Source of the DNA: an uncultured Oscillospiraceae bacterium
Lineage (GTDB): Bacteria > Bacillota > Clostridia > Oscillospirales > Oscillospiraceae
DNA: 56,510 nucleotides
Assembly: GCA_934589835.1 (NCBI GenBank)
Contig: CAKTOK010000007.1
Location: forward strand, 1 to 56,510
Direction of reading: 5' to 3'
Of the stretch, positions 15,856 to 23,452 are shown piece after piece (position 1 is the stretch's first letter; every line of letters starts with the position of its first letter). Below the pieces are notes generated by a model. That model saw nothing but the letters and a program-made list of their open reading frames with translations, was not told the origin of the DNA and made no database searches. The position numbers and the translations under genes were made by a program.

Positions 15856-16788
15856 ATGGAGAAGGACACCGCGCTGGTAGGCGCCATTCAGAAGTTCTCC
15901 ACGGAGGACGGCCCGGGCATCCGCACCACCGTGTTCCTGAAGGGCTGTCCCCTCCGCTGCCGCTGGTGCCATAACCCCGAAATGATCGACCCCCGCCAGC
16001 AGCTGATCCGGATGCCCAACAGCTGCATCCACTGCGGCTACTGCCTGACCCACTGTCCCCGCCACGCCATCTACGTGGACGAGGAACAGAAGATCGCCGT
16101 CCATCCGGACAAATGCGACCTGTGTATGCGCTGCGCCGATGGCTGCTACGCCAAGGCTCTCCAGCCGGTGGCCAGGGCCATGACGGCGGAGGAGATCATG
16201 GCGCAGGTGGCGCAGGACAAGGATTTCTATGACGCCGCCGGCGGCGGCATGACTGTCAGCGGCGGGGAGATGCTCTCTCAGGCGCCCTTTGTGGCGGAGC
16301 TGCTGACGCTGGCGGCAGCGCAGGGCATCCGCGCCTGTCTGGACACCTCCGGCTACGGTGACGGAGACGCTCTGCTGTCGCTGGCCCTGCGGGACAACGT
16401 GACCCATGTGCTGTACGACGTGAAATCCATGGACGATGCGGTGCATCAGGCCTATACCGGCGTCAGCAACGTCCGCATTCTGGAAAACCTCACCCGTCTG
16501 GCGGAGGACCCGCGGACCCGCGGCAAGCTGTGGATGCGGATGCCGTTGGTGTCCGGTGTCAACGACAGCGATGCCAATATGGAAGCTGCCGCCGCCTTTT
16601 ACCGCAAATATGGGCTGCGGGAGCTGACGCTCCTGCCGTACCACGATCTGGGGGTGTTCAAGAAGAAGAACATCGGCCAGACACCGGAGCGCTTCTCGCC
16701 CCCCCCGCCGGAGCGGGTGGAGGCCATCCGCCGTTTTTTTGAAACGTCCGCCTCCATGCACGTGGAGATCCTGGGCGTCGTGAAGTGA
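15856..16788 (+). CDS. Glycyl-radical enzyme activating enzyme (radical SAM)
   Basis: A 310-residue radical-SAM activase. The cluster motif CPLRCRWC (Cys31, Cys35, Cys38) binds the [4Fe-4S] that cleaves S-adenosylmethionine. A ferredoxin-like insert carries two more cluster motifs ([12 protein letters not shown] and [11 protein letters not shown]), as in activases of GREs other than [13 protein letters not shown] is the SAM-binding GGE motif, and DTSGYG and YDVKSMD are further fold markers. It abstracts hydrogen from Gly765 of the neighbouring GRE. It follows that gene by 9 bp with AGGAG in the gap, so the pair is co-transcribed. A long proline run near residue 275 ([10 protein letters not shown]) is a small local oddity. 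Confidence 0.95.
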   Translation: MEKDTALVGAIQKFSTEDGPGIRTTVFLKGCPLRCRWCHNPEMIDPRQQLIRMPNSCIHCGYCLTHCPRHAIYVDEEQKIAVHPDKCDLCMRCADGCYAKALQPVARAMTAEEIMAQVAQDKDFYDAAGGGMTVSGGEMLSQAPFVAELLTLAAAQGIRACLDTSGYGDGDALLSLALRDNVTHVLYDVKSMDDAVHQAYTGVSNVRILENLTRLAEDPRTRGKLWMRMPLVSGVNDSDANMEAAAAFYRKYGLRELTLLPYHDLGVFKKKNIGQTPERFSPPPPERVEAIRRFFETSASMHVEILGVVK

Positions 16789-16824
16789 CCCACGAAAATC
16801 AACATATAAGAAGGAGAATTGACC

Positions 16825-17202
16825 ATGAAGATCAGCAACGTCGGTATGTTCGTGAAGGACCTGGAGGGCGCCAAGAATTTCTTTATCAACTATTTCGGTG
16901 CCGAGGTACACTGCGAGTACAACGAGCCGGAGAACAACTACTACTCCTACATCATGAAGATCGGTGACGGCGCCAAGCTGGAGCTGATGACCAAGCCCGA
17001 GATCGTGGATGAGAAGAAGGATCCCAACCGCACCGGTTACGCCCATATCTGCATCAAGCTGGACAGCCGCGAGGCGCTGGACGAGGTGATCGCCAAGGTC
17101 AAGGCCGATGGCTGCCACATCTTCTATGAGCCGGCTACCACCGGCGGCAAGGAGATCCGTGCCGTGATGTTCGAGGACAACGTACTGGAAGTCTGCTGCT
17201 AA
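16825..17202 (+). CDS. VOC (glyoxalase/epimerase fold) superfamily protein
   Basis: A 125-residue protein beginning MKISNVGMFVKDLEGAKNFF, the typical first beta-alpha unit of the vicinal-oxygen-chelate fold; GYAHICIKLDSREALDEVI starts the second module. The metal-ligand His (YAHICIK) and acidic residues (ELMTKPE and the C-terminal FEDNVLEV) are in the expected places. Members isomerise or cleave substrates through a metal-bound enediolate, for example lactoylglutathione lyase and methylmalonyl-CoA epimerase. The ATG is preceded by AAGGAG at 8 nt. As third gene of the GRE operon it probably acts on the substrate or product of the GRE, perhaps as an epimerase or lyase. The exact reaction cannot be read from the sequence. 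Confidence 0.85.
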   Translation: MKISNVGMFVKDLEGAKNFFINYFGAEVHCEYNEPENNYYSYIMKIGDGAKLELMTKPEIVDEKKDPNRTGYAHICIKLDSREALDEVIAKVKADGCHIFYEPATTGGKEIRAVMFEDNVLEVCC

Positions 17203-17226
17203 AGCGGCCTTATATCCCTTTCCTTC

Positions 17227-17262
17227 TGAAAAGCCCCCCGCCATTCGGCGGAGGGCTTTTCA
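17227..17262 (+). terminator. Terminator of the GRE operon
   Basis: A 16-bp stem with one mismatch (17227-17242 with 17247-17262) around an ATTC loop; the plus-strand arm ends in GGGCTTTTCA. It lies 24 bp after the VOC stop. Confidence 0.75.
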
Positions 17263-17297
17263 CATCCTTCCCGCGCTCCCCCATCCACATGCAAAAG

Positions 17298-17322
17298 AGC
17301 GCCCCGACTCTGTCGGGGCGCT
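17298..17322 (-). terminator. Terminator of the importer/BtpA operon
   Basis: The perfect 11-bp stem AGCGCCCCGAC/GTCGGGGCGCT with a 3-nt loop lies 11 bp past the stop of the BtpA gene on the minus strand and is followed there by CTTTTGC. Confidence 0.8.
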
Positions 17323-17333
17323 TTCGTATGATC

Positions 17334-18134
17334 TTACAGGCCAACGCGAAACGCTTTAGCCGCGTCCATCAGCTTTTTCGCCAGCTCATAGTCGATAGGC
17401 TCCCATGCCTTGCCGTGCCGCTTCATGGACGAGCCGATGATGGCCGCGTCCACCAGAGACAGCTGCTCCGGCAGATTTTTGGCGTTGACGCCGCTCCCCG
17501 CGATCAGCGGCAATGACGTGGCACCGCGGACTCGCTGGATGGTGTCCACCGACGAGGAGGAACCGGTATGGGCGCCGGTGACGATAATGGCGTCCGCCCC
17601 GTTCTCCTCGGCCATGGAGGCACTTTCCTCCAGAGAGATGGCGCTGCTGACCATGAAGGTGTGCTTCGTCTGAATGTCGCACAGCAGCGCAACATCCTCG
17701 CCGCCCAGCAGCCTCCGCCACTTCATCAGCTCCGCCGCGCAGGGCTCGATGCGCCCTGCTGCCGTGATGACCGTGTCCGTGAACACCGGCACACGGATGA
17801 ACTCCGCGCCGGTAGCCACCGCAATGGCCAGCCCCGCCACGGGGTCACAGAACGCCGCGTCCACGCCCACGGGAATGGTGCTGCGCTCCTTCACCAGCGC
17901 GGTGACGGCGGACAGCGCCGCCATCTGGCCCGGGTCCAGCTTGGCCGTGATGGGCTTATCGCAGAAGTTCTCCACGATCACCGCATCCACGCCGGCCCGC
18001 TCCATGGCCTCCAGATCCGCCAGCGCGCGGTCCGTCACGGCCTGCATATCGCCGCCGTAGTTCATGGCGCCCGGCAGCGGCAAGCAGTGGATCATGCCGA
18101 TGACGCCCTTATTTTCCAGAAATCCCAGCTTCAT
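17334..18134 (-). CDS. BtpA/SgcQ family TIM-barrel protein (copy 1)
   Basis: A 266-residue protein with the family signature VIGMIHCLPLPGAMNYGGD at the N-terminus, DAVIVENFCDKP at about 55, PVGVDAAFCDP, ADAIIVTGAHTGSSSSVDTI and the C-terminal PLIAGSGVNAKN and DAAIIGSSMKRHG phosphate-binding-like loops. The family is a single-domain TIM barrel related to BtpA (named from photosystem I biogenesis) and SgcQ; its enzymatic activity is not established. It is the last gene of the importer operon, 13 bp after the SDR gene. A second copy opens the same operon. The two share only family-level similarity, so they may act on different intermediates. Confidence 0.85.
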   Translation of the reverse strand: MKLGFLENKGVIGMIHCLPLPGAMNYGGDMQAVTDRALADLEAMERAGVDAVIVENFCDKPITAKLDPGQMAALSAVTALVKERSTIPVGVDAAFCDPVAGLAIAVATGAEFIRVPVFTDTVITAAGRIEPCAAELMKWRRLLGGEDVALLCDIQTKHTFMVSSAISLEESASMAEENGADAIIVTGAHTGSSSSVDTIQRVRGATSLPLIAGSGVNAKNLPEQLSLVDAAIIGSSMKRHGKAWEPIDYELAKKLMDAAKAFRVGL

Positions 18135-18147
18135 TGCCCGTTTCTCC

Positions 18148-18915
18148 TTAGCCCAGCGTCATGCCGCCGTCCACCAGGAAGTTGGTGCCGTTGATATAGG
18201 ATGCCTCATCGGAGCAGAGGAACGCCACGGCGTTGGCCATCTCCTCCGGCTCGCCCGGACGGTTCATGGGCCCCAGCGTCACGTTGTCGGAGCTGTTCTC
18301 GATGCCCACATCCTTGTAGCTGGCCAGAATGCTCTTCATCATGCCGGTATTCACCCAACCCGGGGAAATGGCGTTGACGCGGACGCCGTTGCCGCCGTTT
18401 TCATTGGCGGCGCTCTTGGCCATGTGGATCACCGCCGCCTTCGTGGCGCCGTAGGCGATCTCGTAGGGGTAGCCGAACAGGCCGGACACCGACCCGAAGT
18501 TCACGATGGAGCCGCTCTTCTGCGCCTGCATCACCGGCAGCACGTTCTGCATCATCAGGAACGTACCGAATACGTTGACCTCAAAGACCTTCTTCACATC
18601 TTTGAAGGAGTAATCCTCCACGCGGGCGCTGGGGCCGGAGATACCGGCGGTGTTGATCAGCACATCGATGCGTCCGTAGTGCGCCACGATCTTGGCTACC
18701 ACCGCCTTCACGCTGTCCTCGTCGGAGATATCCCCCGCCAGGCAGTAGGCGTGGTCCGCGTCCAGGCCCAGCTTCTCCACAGTCCGCTGGCAGAACTCCT
18801 CCTTCACGTCGATAAGGGCAGCCTTGGCGCCCAGGCCGGTGAACTTTCTGACGATAGCCGTGCCGATACCGCCGCCGGCGCCGGTGACCACTACGATCTT
18901 ATCCGTAAAATCCAT
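18148..18915 (-). CDS. Short-chain dehydrogenase/reductase (SDR)
   Basis: A 255-residue classical SDR. The cofactor loop TGAGGGIG is at 11-18, Asp36 in ALIDVKEE suggests preference for NAD(H), and NTAG is at 88-91. The catalytic Ser142, Tyr155 and Lys159 lie in NFGSVSG and YEIAYGATKAAV. The C-terminal PGWVNTGM and ASYINGTNFLVDGG are typical of the family. It oxidises or reduces an alcohol/carbonyl, here most likely an intermediate of the GRE pathway. It is the fifth gene of the importer operon, 18 bp after the ATPase gene, with AAGGAG before its ATG. Substrate cannot be named from sequence. Confidence 0.92.
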   Translation of the reverse strand: MDFTDKIVVVTGAGGGIGTAIVRKFTGLGAKAALIDVKEEFCQRTVEKLGLDADHAYCLAGDISDEDSVKAVVAKIVAHYGRIDVLINTAGISGPSARVEDYSFKDVKKVFEVNVFGTFLMMQNVLPVMQAQKSGSIVNFGSVSGLFGYPYEIAYGATKAAVIHMAKSAANENGGNGVRVNAISPGWVNTGMMKSILASYKDVGIENSSDNVTLGPMNRPGEPEEMANAVAFLCSDEASYINGTNFLVDGGMTLG

Positions 18916-18933
18916 TTTCTTGTGCTCCTTTCC

Positions 18934-19722
18934 TTATGCCTTCGCCGTCTCGGCGGAGCTGCCCTCGTTGGCTTCTTCATCCACATTCTCACGCAGCAGG
19001 CGGCGCAGGAAGCGCTTGGTGGCCTCCTCCTTGGGGTTGGTCAGCATCTCCTTGGCCGGTCCCTCCTCCACGATGACGCCGTGCTCCATGAACAGCACGC
19101 GGTTGGCCACGTTCTCGGCAAAGTCCATCTCATGGGTGACCACTACCATGGTGGTGCCCTCGTGGGCCAGCTTCACCATGACCTCCAGCACCTCTCCGGT
19201 CAGCTCCGGATCCAGCGCGGAGGTAGGCTCGTCGAACAGAATGACCTCCGGGTTGGCCGCCAGCGCACGGGCGATGGCCACGCGCTGCTGCTGACCGCCG
19301 GACAGTTGGTCGGGATAGTAGTTGGCACGGTCGCCCATGCCCACGCGCACCAGCATCTCCGTGGCGATGCGCTCCGCCTCGGCGGCGGGGACCTTGCGGG
19401 CCGTGGTCAGCCCCTCCATCACGTTCTTCAGCGCCGTCATGTTCCGGAACAGGTTGAAGCCCTGGAATACGAAGCCCATCTTCATGCGGGCCTGCCGGAT
19501 CTCCTTTTTTGTGATGGCGGTGATGTCCTTGTGCAGGTCGTCGAAGATGTACTCGCCGGAATCGGCCTGCTCCAGAAAGGCCATGCAGCGCAGCAGTGTG
19601 GTCTTACCGGAGCCGCTGCTGCCGATGATGGCGATGACCTCGCCCTTATCTACGTTGAAATCGATGCCCTTAAGCACCTCGTTATTACCGAATTTCTTGT
19701 GCAGTTGCTTAACACCGAGCAT
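18934..19722 (-). CDS. Polar-amino-acid-type ABC importer, ATP-binding subunit
   Basis: A 262-residue ATPase of the GlnQ/TcyC class. Walker A is [13 protein letters not shown], followed by Q-loop [17 protein letters not shown], signature [15 protein letters not shown], Walker [15 protein letters not shown] and H-loop VVTHEMDF. The start at 19722 has GAGGAGG upstream; the frame extends further 5' but runs into the permease 3' end. A C-terminal extension of about 25 residues is acidic ([13 protein letters not shown]). It energises uptake with the permease at 19751-20476 and the binding lipoprotein at 20699-21556. Confidence 0.94.
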   Translation of the reverse strand: MLGVKQLHKKFGNNEVLKGIDFNVDKGEVIAIIGSSGSGKTTLLRCMAFLEQADSGEYIFDDLHKDITAITKKEIRQARMKMGFVFQGFNLFRNMTALKNVMEGLTTARKVPAAEAERIATEMLVRVGMGDRANYYPDQLSGGQQQRVAIARALAANPEVILFDEPTSALDPELTGEVLEVMVKLAHEGTTMVVVTHEMDFAENVANRVLFMEHGVIVEEGPAKEMLTNPKEEATKRFLRRLLRENVDEEANEGSSAETAKA

Positions 19723-19750
19723 AGTGTGCCTCCTCTCACCGTATGGGTGG

Positions 19751-20476
19751 TTACTTGCCGGCCGCGCTGCTGGCGGCCAGCTTCTTGCCATCGTCGGCAG
19801 CAGCCTCGTCGGGCTGCTTCCACTCCAGCTTCTTCTCCAGATGGCTCTGCAGGAAGGTCAGCAGCGTGCAGATGGCCAGATACACCAGCGCCGCCTCGCA
19901 GTAGATGGCAAACGGCTCATAGTAGCGGGCGGCCACCTGCTTGCCCACGGACAGCATCTCGATGACTGTGATGGTGGAGGCCATGGACGTATCCTTGGTC
20001 AGACCGATCAGGGAGCTGAACAGCGGCGGGAAAGCAGTCTTGAAAGCCTGGGGCATCACGATGCGTGCCATGATCTGGAAATAGTTCAGGCCAATCATGT
20101 AACCGGCCTCCATCTGACCGGTGGGCACCGCCAGAATGGCGGAACGCAGGATCTCGGCGTTATAGGCCGCCAGATTCAGGGAGAAGGCGATGATCGCCGC
20201 TGGAAAACCGTCCAGATAGACGCCCAGAGAGGGCAGGCCGAAGAAAATGATGAACATCTGGACCAGCAGAGGCGTTCCGCGGAAGATCCAGATATAGAAA
20301 CGGGCAAACTGCTTCAGACCCTTGACATTGGCCACCTGTACCAGAGCCAGGATCAACGCCAGGATCATACCGCCGATAAATGAAATGACGGTCAGGGGAA
20401 TGGTCACCTTCAGACAGGCCAGCAGCATATTCGGCAGTGCCGTCGCCATGATTCCCAGAACGCGCTCAGTAAACAT
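19751..20476 (-). CDS. Polar-amino-acid-type ABC importer, permease subunit
   Basis: A 241-residue HisM/GlnP-class permease with about five membrane segments, starting with [20 protein letters not shown]. The family markers [20 protein letters not shown] and the cytoplasmic EAA loop [23 protein letters not shown] are intact (the latter quoted over a short span). A charged C-terminal tail of ~25 residues ([15 protein letters not shown]) follows the last helix. It probably forms a homodimer in the cytoplasmic membrane. It lies 28 bp before the ATPase gene and 222 bp after the binding-protein gene; that gap contains a strong hairpin. Confidence 0.92.
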   Translation of the reverse strand: MFTERVLGIMATALPNMLLACLKVTIPLTVISFIGGMILALILALVQVANVKGLKQFARFYIWIFRGTPLLVQMFIIFFGLPSLGVYLDGFPAAIIAFSLNLAAYNAEILRSAILAVPTGQMEAGYMIGLNYFQIMARIVMPQAFKTAFPPLFSSLIGLTKDTSMASTITVIEMLSVGKQVAARYYEPFAIYCEAALVYLAICTLLTFLQSHLEKKLEWKQPDEAAADDGKKLAASSAAGK

Positions 20477-20628
20477 AGTTTCATCTCCATTTAATGCTTT
20501 TGTTGTGCACCCGCAGGGGGATGCAGGGACGTTGCGATGTATGATGGATGCCCTTACGGGCGGAACTTCCTCACCTGATGTGCGGTGGCTCGGGGATGCG
20601 CGTCCCGCCTTCCGCGGGAAAAGGGGAA

Positions 20629-20664
20629 GCTCCGGCGGGCGCTTTTCGGCGCGCCCGCCGGAGC
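20629..20664 (-). terminator. Intra-operon hairpin after the binding-protein gene
   Basis: The perfect 14-bp GC-rich stem (20629-20642 with 20651-20664) lies 35 bp past the stop of the solute-binding protein gene, inside the operon. On the minus strand it is followed by TTCCCCTTTTCCC. It probably acts as a partial terminator or 3'-end stabiliser that gives more binding protein than permease, a common arrangement. Otherwise the 222-bp gap holds nothing recognised. Confidence 0.6.
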
Positions 20665-20698
20665 CGTACGAAGCGTTACAGAGTGTTGTCAGGACCCC

Positions 20699-21556
20699 TT
20701 ACTTGGTGCGGGGATCGGTGCAGTAGTCGGCATCGAAATACTTCATGCACAGCTCCAGCAGCGTACCGTCGTCGCGGATGGACTGCAGGAAGCTGTCGAT
20801 CTCGTTGAGCAGGCGGGTCTCGCCCTTACGGGTGGGGATGCAGATCTCATTGACGGAGTCCTCCAGCACGAAGGCGACCTCCAGCTGAGCCTCGGGATGC
20901 TGGCTCATGTACTCTTTCATGACAACGGCGCTGAACATGCAGAAGTCCACGCGGCCGCTCTCCACCATCTGGGCGCACTGGTCGGTGTTGTCGATGGGGA
21001 CGATCTCAACGCCCCACTCCTCCAGCAGAGGAACCAGGCTGTTGGTGGTGTTGGTGGCGATCTTTTTGCCGTTCAGATCCTCCACGGAGTGGATGCCCAC
21101 TTCGTTGCCGGTCTTGACAACGAACTGACGGAAGGAATAGAAGTAGGGGGTGGAGAAGTCATACTTCTCACGGCGCTCGTCGGTGGCGGTCACGTCGTTG
21201 ATGACGGTGTCCAGACGGCCGGAGTCAAGGCCAGCCAGCAGGGAATCCCAGTCGGACTCCACGAACTCCACCTCAACGCCCAGATAGTCTGCCAGCTTCT
21301 TGGCGACCTGGATGTCGTAGCCGTCCAGCTCGTTGGTGGTCTCATCGTGATAGGTGTAGGGATAGTAGGTACCCTCAACGCCCACCACCAGCTTACCGGC
21401 AGCCTGAATAGCAGCCAGCTGATCGTTGACTTCTTCCTGATTCTGCTTGTCGGAATCGTTGGTCTGGTTGGTGTCCTGTGCGTCCTTGTTGCCGCAGCCC
21501 ACCAGCAGGGTGGCTACCATCAGCATGGACAGCAGAGCAGCGAGCAATCTTTTCAT
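20699..21556 (-). CDS. Polar-amino-acid-type ABC importer, solute-binding lipoprotein
   Basis: A 285-residue extracytoplasmic binding protein. A signal peptide with lipobox LLVGCGNK anchors it as a lipoprotein, followed by a short Asn/Gln/Asp-rich linker. The SBP family 3 fold begins at GKLVVGVEGTYYPYTYHDE, with the usual LDGYDIQVAKKLADYLGVEV, DSLLAGLDSGRLDTVINDVT and TDERREKYDFSTPYFYS. A hinge segment GKKIATNTTNSL and the C-terminal LNEIDSFLQSIRDDGTLLE follow. The class binds amino acids or similar polar solutes, including cystine and amine derivatives. In this operon it should capture the substrate of the GRE pathway, which is not identified. AAGGAG precedes the ATG. Confidence 0.92.
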   Translation of the reverse strand: MKRLLAALLSMLMVATLLVGCGNKDAQDTNQTNDSDKQNQEEVNDQLAAIQAAGKLVVGVEGTYYPYTYHDETTNELDGYDIQVAKKLADYLGVEVEFVESDWDSLLAGLDSGRLDTVINDVTATDERREKYDFSTPYFYSFRQFVVKTGNEVGIHSVEDLNGKKIATNTTNSLVPLLEEWGVEIVPIDNTDQCAQMVESGRVDFCMFSAVVMKEYMSQHPEAQLEVAFVLEDSVNEICIPTRKGETRLLNEIDSFLQSIRDDGTLLELCMKYFDADYCTDPRTK

Positions 21557-21598
21557 ACGCGTTCTCCTTTTTCTTGTTTGTGTTGTGAATATGTGCCA

Positions 21599-21614
21599 GC
21601 GGGAGCTCTCCCGC
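21599..21614. repeat. 16-bp perfect palindrome between BtpA copy 2 and the binding protein gene
   Basis: GCGGGAGCTCTCCCGC is self-complementary and lies in the 97-bp gap between the first and second genes of the importer operon. It could be an RNA hairpin tuning the downstream gene or a protein site. Confidence 0.4.
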
Positions 21615-21653
21615 GTGACGCCTTGAAAACGGGACGGGTGCTTAGTTGTACTT

Positions 21654-22436
21654 TCAGTTGTACTTGCTGTGGACGATGTCCATGAACTCCTTCACCAGCG
21701 GCAGGCTCACATGGTCGCCCTCCTTGAAGCCGCGGCCCACGATGACGGCGTCCGCCACCTCCAGATACTCCAGCACGTTGTTGGGCTTCACACCGGCGCC
21801 GATGATGATGGGGAAGTCGCCCACGGCCTCGCGGACCGCCTTCACGTCCTCCAGCGTCACGCGCTTGCTCTTGTCGTTCTCCGTGAGGATAACGGCGCTG
21901 GACTCGTGGCCCTTGGCGTTCTGTGCAGCCTCGCAGATGGCCACATCGGGGCAGCCGTAGGTCTCGGCGGTATGCACATCGGTGAACAGCATGGTCTTGG
22001 AGGGGTAGTCCTGCATCATTTTGGCCATGGGGGTGGAGCAGGCCTCGATGAAGCCGAAGGAACCGGCGCGGTTATCCACGAATGCCTCCAGACGGGTGAA
22101 GTCAGCGCCCACGGCATAGGCCATGGCCCACTCCTGCTCATAGGCGTTCATCTCGATGTTCACGCCCAAAGGCAGCTTGCAGAAGGACTTGATCTTCGTC
22201 ACGATGTCCAGCATCACCGAGTAGGCCTGCAGGGGGATCTCCGTGCTGTACTGGGGCCAATCGTTGAAGTTCTCCACCATGATGGCGTCCACACCGCCCT
22301 CGATCAGGGCGTGGGCGTCGGCGATGGCGCAGCGCTCGATCTCCTCTTTGTCCCCGCGATAGGCGGCGTTGCCGGGCAGCGGCAGCAGGTGGACCATGCC
22401 GATGACCATTTTCTTCTTGAAGAAAGTGTTATCCAT
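21654..22436 (-). CDS. BtpA/SgcQ family TIM-barrel protein (copy 2)
   Basis: A 260-residue protein. Family marks are VIGMVHLLPLPGNAAYRGDK at the start, DAIMVENFNDWP, PLGVNIEMNAYE, ESSAVILTENDKSKRV and the C-terminal PIIIGAGVKPNNV and DAVIVGRGFKEGD. The ATG at 22436 has AAAGGAG about ten bases upstream; two earlier in-frame ATGs lack a spaced site. It is the first gene of the six-gene importer operon, directly behind the promoter with the 37-bp element, so it is likely to be made at the highest level. Activity of the family is not established; a TIM-barrel lyase or nucleotide/sugar-phosphate enzyme is possible. Confidence 0.85.
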   Translation of the reverse strand: MDNTFFKKKMVIGMVHLLPLPGNAAYRGDKEEIERCAIADAHALIEGGVDAIMVENFNDWPQYSTEIPLQAYSVMLDIVTKIKSFCKLPLGVNIEMNAYEQEWAMAYAVGADFTRLEAFVDNRAGSFGFIEACSTPMAKMMQDYPSKTMLFTDVHTAETYGCPDVAICEAAQNAKGHESSAVILTENDKSKRVTLEDVKAVREAVGDFPIIIGAGVKPNNVLEYLEVADAVIVGRGFKEGDHVSLPLVKEFMDIVHSKYN

Positions 22437-22494
22437 TTCTACGATACTCCTTTGCATTTGCGTTTCGTGGTTGTGCATTTATCACAGCATCATT

Positions 22495-22523
22495 ATTATA
22501 TGGCCTGTTTTTCCAATACACAA
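22495..22523 (-). promoter_or_regulatory. Promoter of the importer/BtpA operon
   Basis: On the minus strand TTGTGT (22518-22523) and a consensus TATAAT (22495-22500) are 17 bp apart. The weak -35 box abuts the 37-bp element in the same geometry as at 9527-9555. Confidence 0.75.
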
Positions 22524-22557
22524 GACAATTCCATGCAATCGCAATCTAATTAGCAAA
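22521..22557 (-). promoter_or_regulatory. 37-bp conserved regulatory element, copy 2
   Basis: Matches 9553-9589 at 36 of 37 positions and starts 21 bp from the upstream end of the -10 box in both copies. It contains GCAATCGCAATC and ends in TAATTAGCAAA. The identity stops at the element's upstream end, whereas flanking sequence differs, which argues for selection on a binding site. The remaining 228 bp to the next gene at 22786 show no gene and no clear promoter. Confidence 0.75.
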
Positions 22558-22785
22558 AATCCCCCCAAAATGCAGAAAACGCAAAAAAGCACGAGGCTTC
22601 GACCGGCTATACCTGTGCATATTACCGGTCTGCCCGTACTGTTTTGCGCCGCAGCGGGGTCCCTTCCGTCAAAAGTCTCCTCGCCCCTCTGATGAGGAGA
22701 ATTTGACGCCGCAAGCCATGCCGCAAGGCGATGCTGTGTAGCTTTCACGAAATACGGAAATACTGCCCAGTAAGGAGGACGCGAT

Positions 22786-23034
22786 ATGGAACTTGACATC
22801 AACAAAGACCGCGGTATTGCCCTGATTTGGCTGACGCGGGAGGAATCCGCAGATCCAGCCGTCAGTGAGCAGCTGAAGCCTATTTATGCAAAGTGCCGTG
22901 TGCAGGGGCTTATGGCCGCAGTCATGTATTCCGGCAAGGAGGAGCTCTACGCCAATACCCGTGACCTGTTGGTGGAAAACCGCCGGAGGCAGGCCGAAAA
23001 AGAGGTACGCGCAGAACGGGAATCCTTGCTCTGA
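22786..23034 (+). CDS. Small hypothetical protein, mobile-element associated
   Basis: An 82-residue protein beginning MELDINKDRGIALIWLTREE and ending in a charged helix rich in Arg, Glu and Lys (LVENRRRQAEKEVRAE). A strong AAGGAGG lies before the ATG. It looks like the short conserved proteins often seen on mobilisable elements of gut Clostridia, but I cannot assign a named family. It has no membrane segment. A perfect palindromic hairpin ends it. It sits just outside the catabolic island and upstream of the broken RhuM gene and recombinase, so it is likely part of that element. Confidence 0.75.
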   Translation: MELDINKDRGIALIWLTREESADPAVSEQLKPIYAKCRVQGLMAAVMYSGKEELYANTRDLLVENRRRQAEKEVRAERESLL

Positions 23035-23037
23035 GCG

Positions 23038-23065
23038 TGTGGGGAGGCCGATCGGCCTCCCCACA
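23038..23065 (+). terminator. 28-bp perfect palindrome, terminator-like
   Basis: TGTGGGGAGGCCGA followed by its exact reverse complement, directly after the stop of the small protein; TTTCACCTT follows on the plus strand. Confidence 0.7.
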
Positions 23066-23072
23066 TTTCACC

Positions 23073-23101
23073 TTGCGTACCGCCGCAGCATGTGTTACAA
23101 T
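23073..23101 (+). promoter_or_regulatory. Promoter of the RhuM remnant and recombinase
   Basis: TTGCGT (23073-23078) and TACAAT (23096-23101) are 17 bp apart, about 55 bp before the RhuM remnant. It would drive that fragment and the translationally coupled recombinase. Confidence 0.6.
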
Positions 23102-23155
23102 GTAGTCTATAACTTGATTAAATTGTCCAGATAAAATTGGCGATTGAGGTGTGCT

Positions 23156-23452
23156 ATGGAACAGAGAATTTCGGAACCCGGTGAGATCCTGCTGCATCAA
23201 AACGGTGGCGACAGGGAGTACCTCCGCGTGATCCTTCAAGATGAAAATTTTTGGCTGACACAGGCCGGTATGGCGGAGCTGTTTGACGCCAGCAGATCCA
23301 ACATCAGCGAATACCTGACACATATCTTCGGGGACGAAGCGCTTGATAAAGCCGCCTGTATGAGAAAATTCGGAAATTCCGAATTTTCTGCGAAGGCCGC
23401 GCGCTTTCACCCGTGGGCAGCGAAGACACTGAAAGGCGGTGAACCGCATTGA
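23156..23452 (+). pseudogene. Truncated RhuM-family protein (N-terminal part only)
   Basis: The first ~65 residues match the start of RhuM-family proteins: EILLHQNGGDREYLRVILQD, then FWLTQAGMAELFDASRSNIS and HIFGDEALDKAAC. Full family members run to about 300 residues with a conserved 'FYNLDVILSVGYRV'-type segment next; here the frame instead runs through KFGNSEFSAKAARFHPW and stops after 98 codons. GAGG precedes the ATG. The stop overlaps the TTG start of the recombinase, so the fragment could still be translated and couple ribosomes into that gene. RhuM is an accessory gene of unclear role found on mobile elements; truncation suggests a recombination or deletion junction near 23370-23440. 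Confidence 0.7.

Noticed and set aside
13360..17244. A very long minus-strand open frame (about 1,290 codons) opposite the GRE, activase and VOC genes
   Set aside because: It is an antisense shadow of GC-rich coding DNA. The plus-strand genes have clear motifs and ribosome sites; the antisense text is low-complexity and lacks any.
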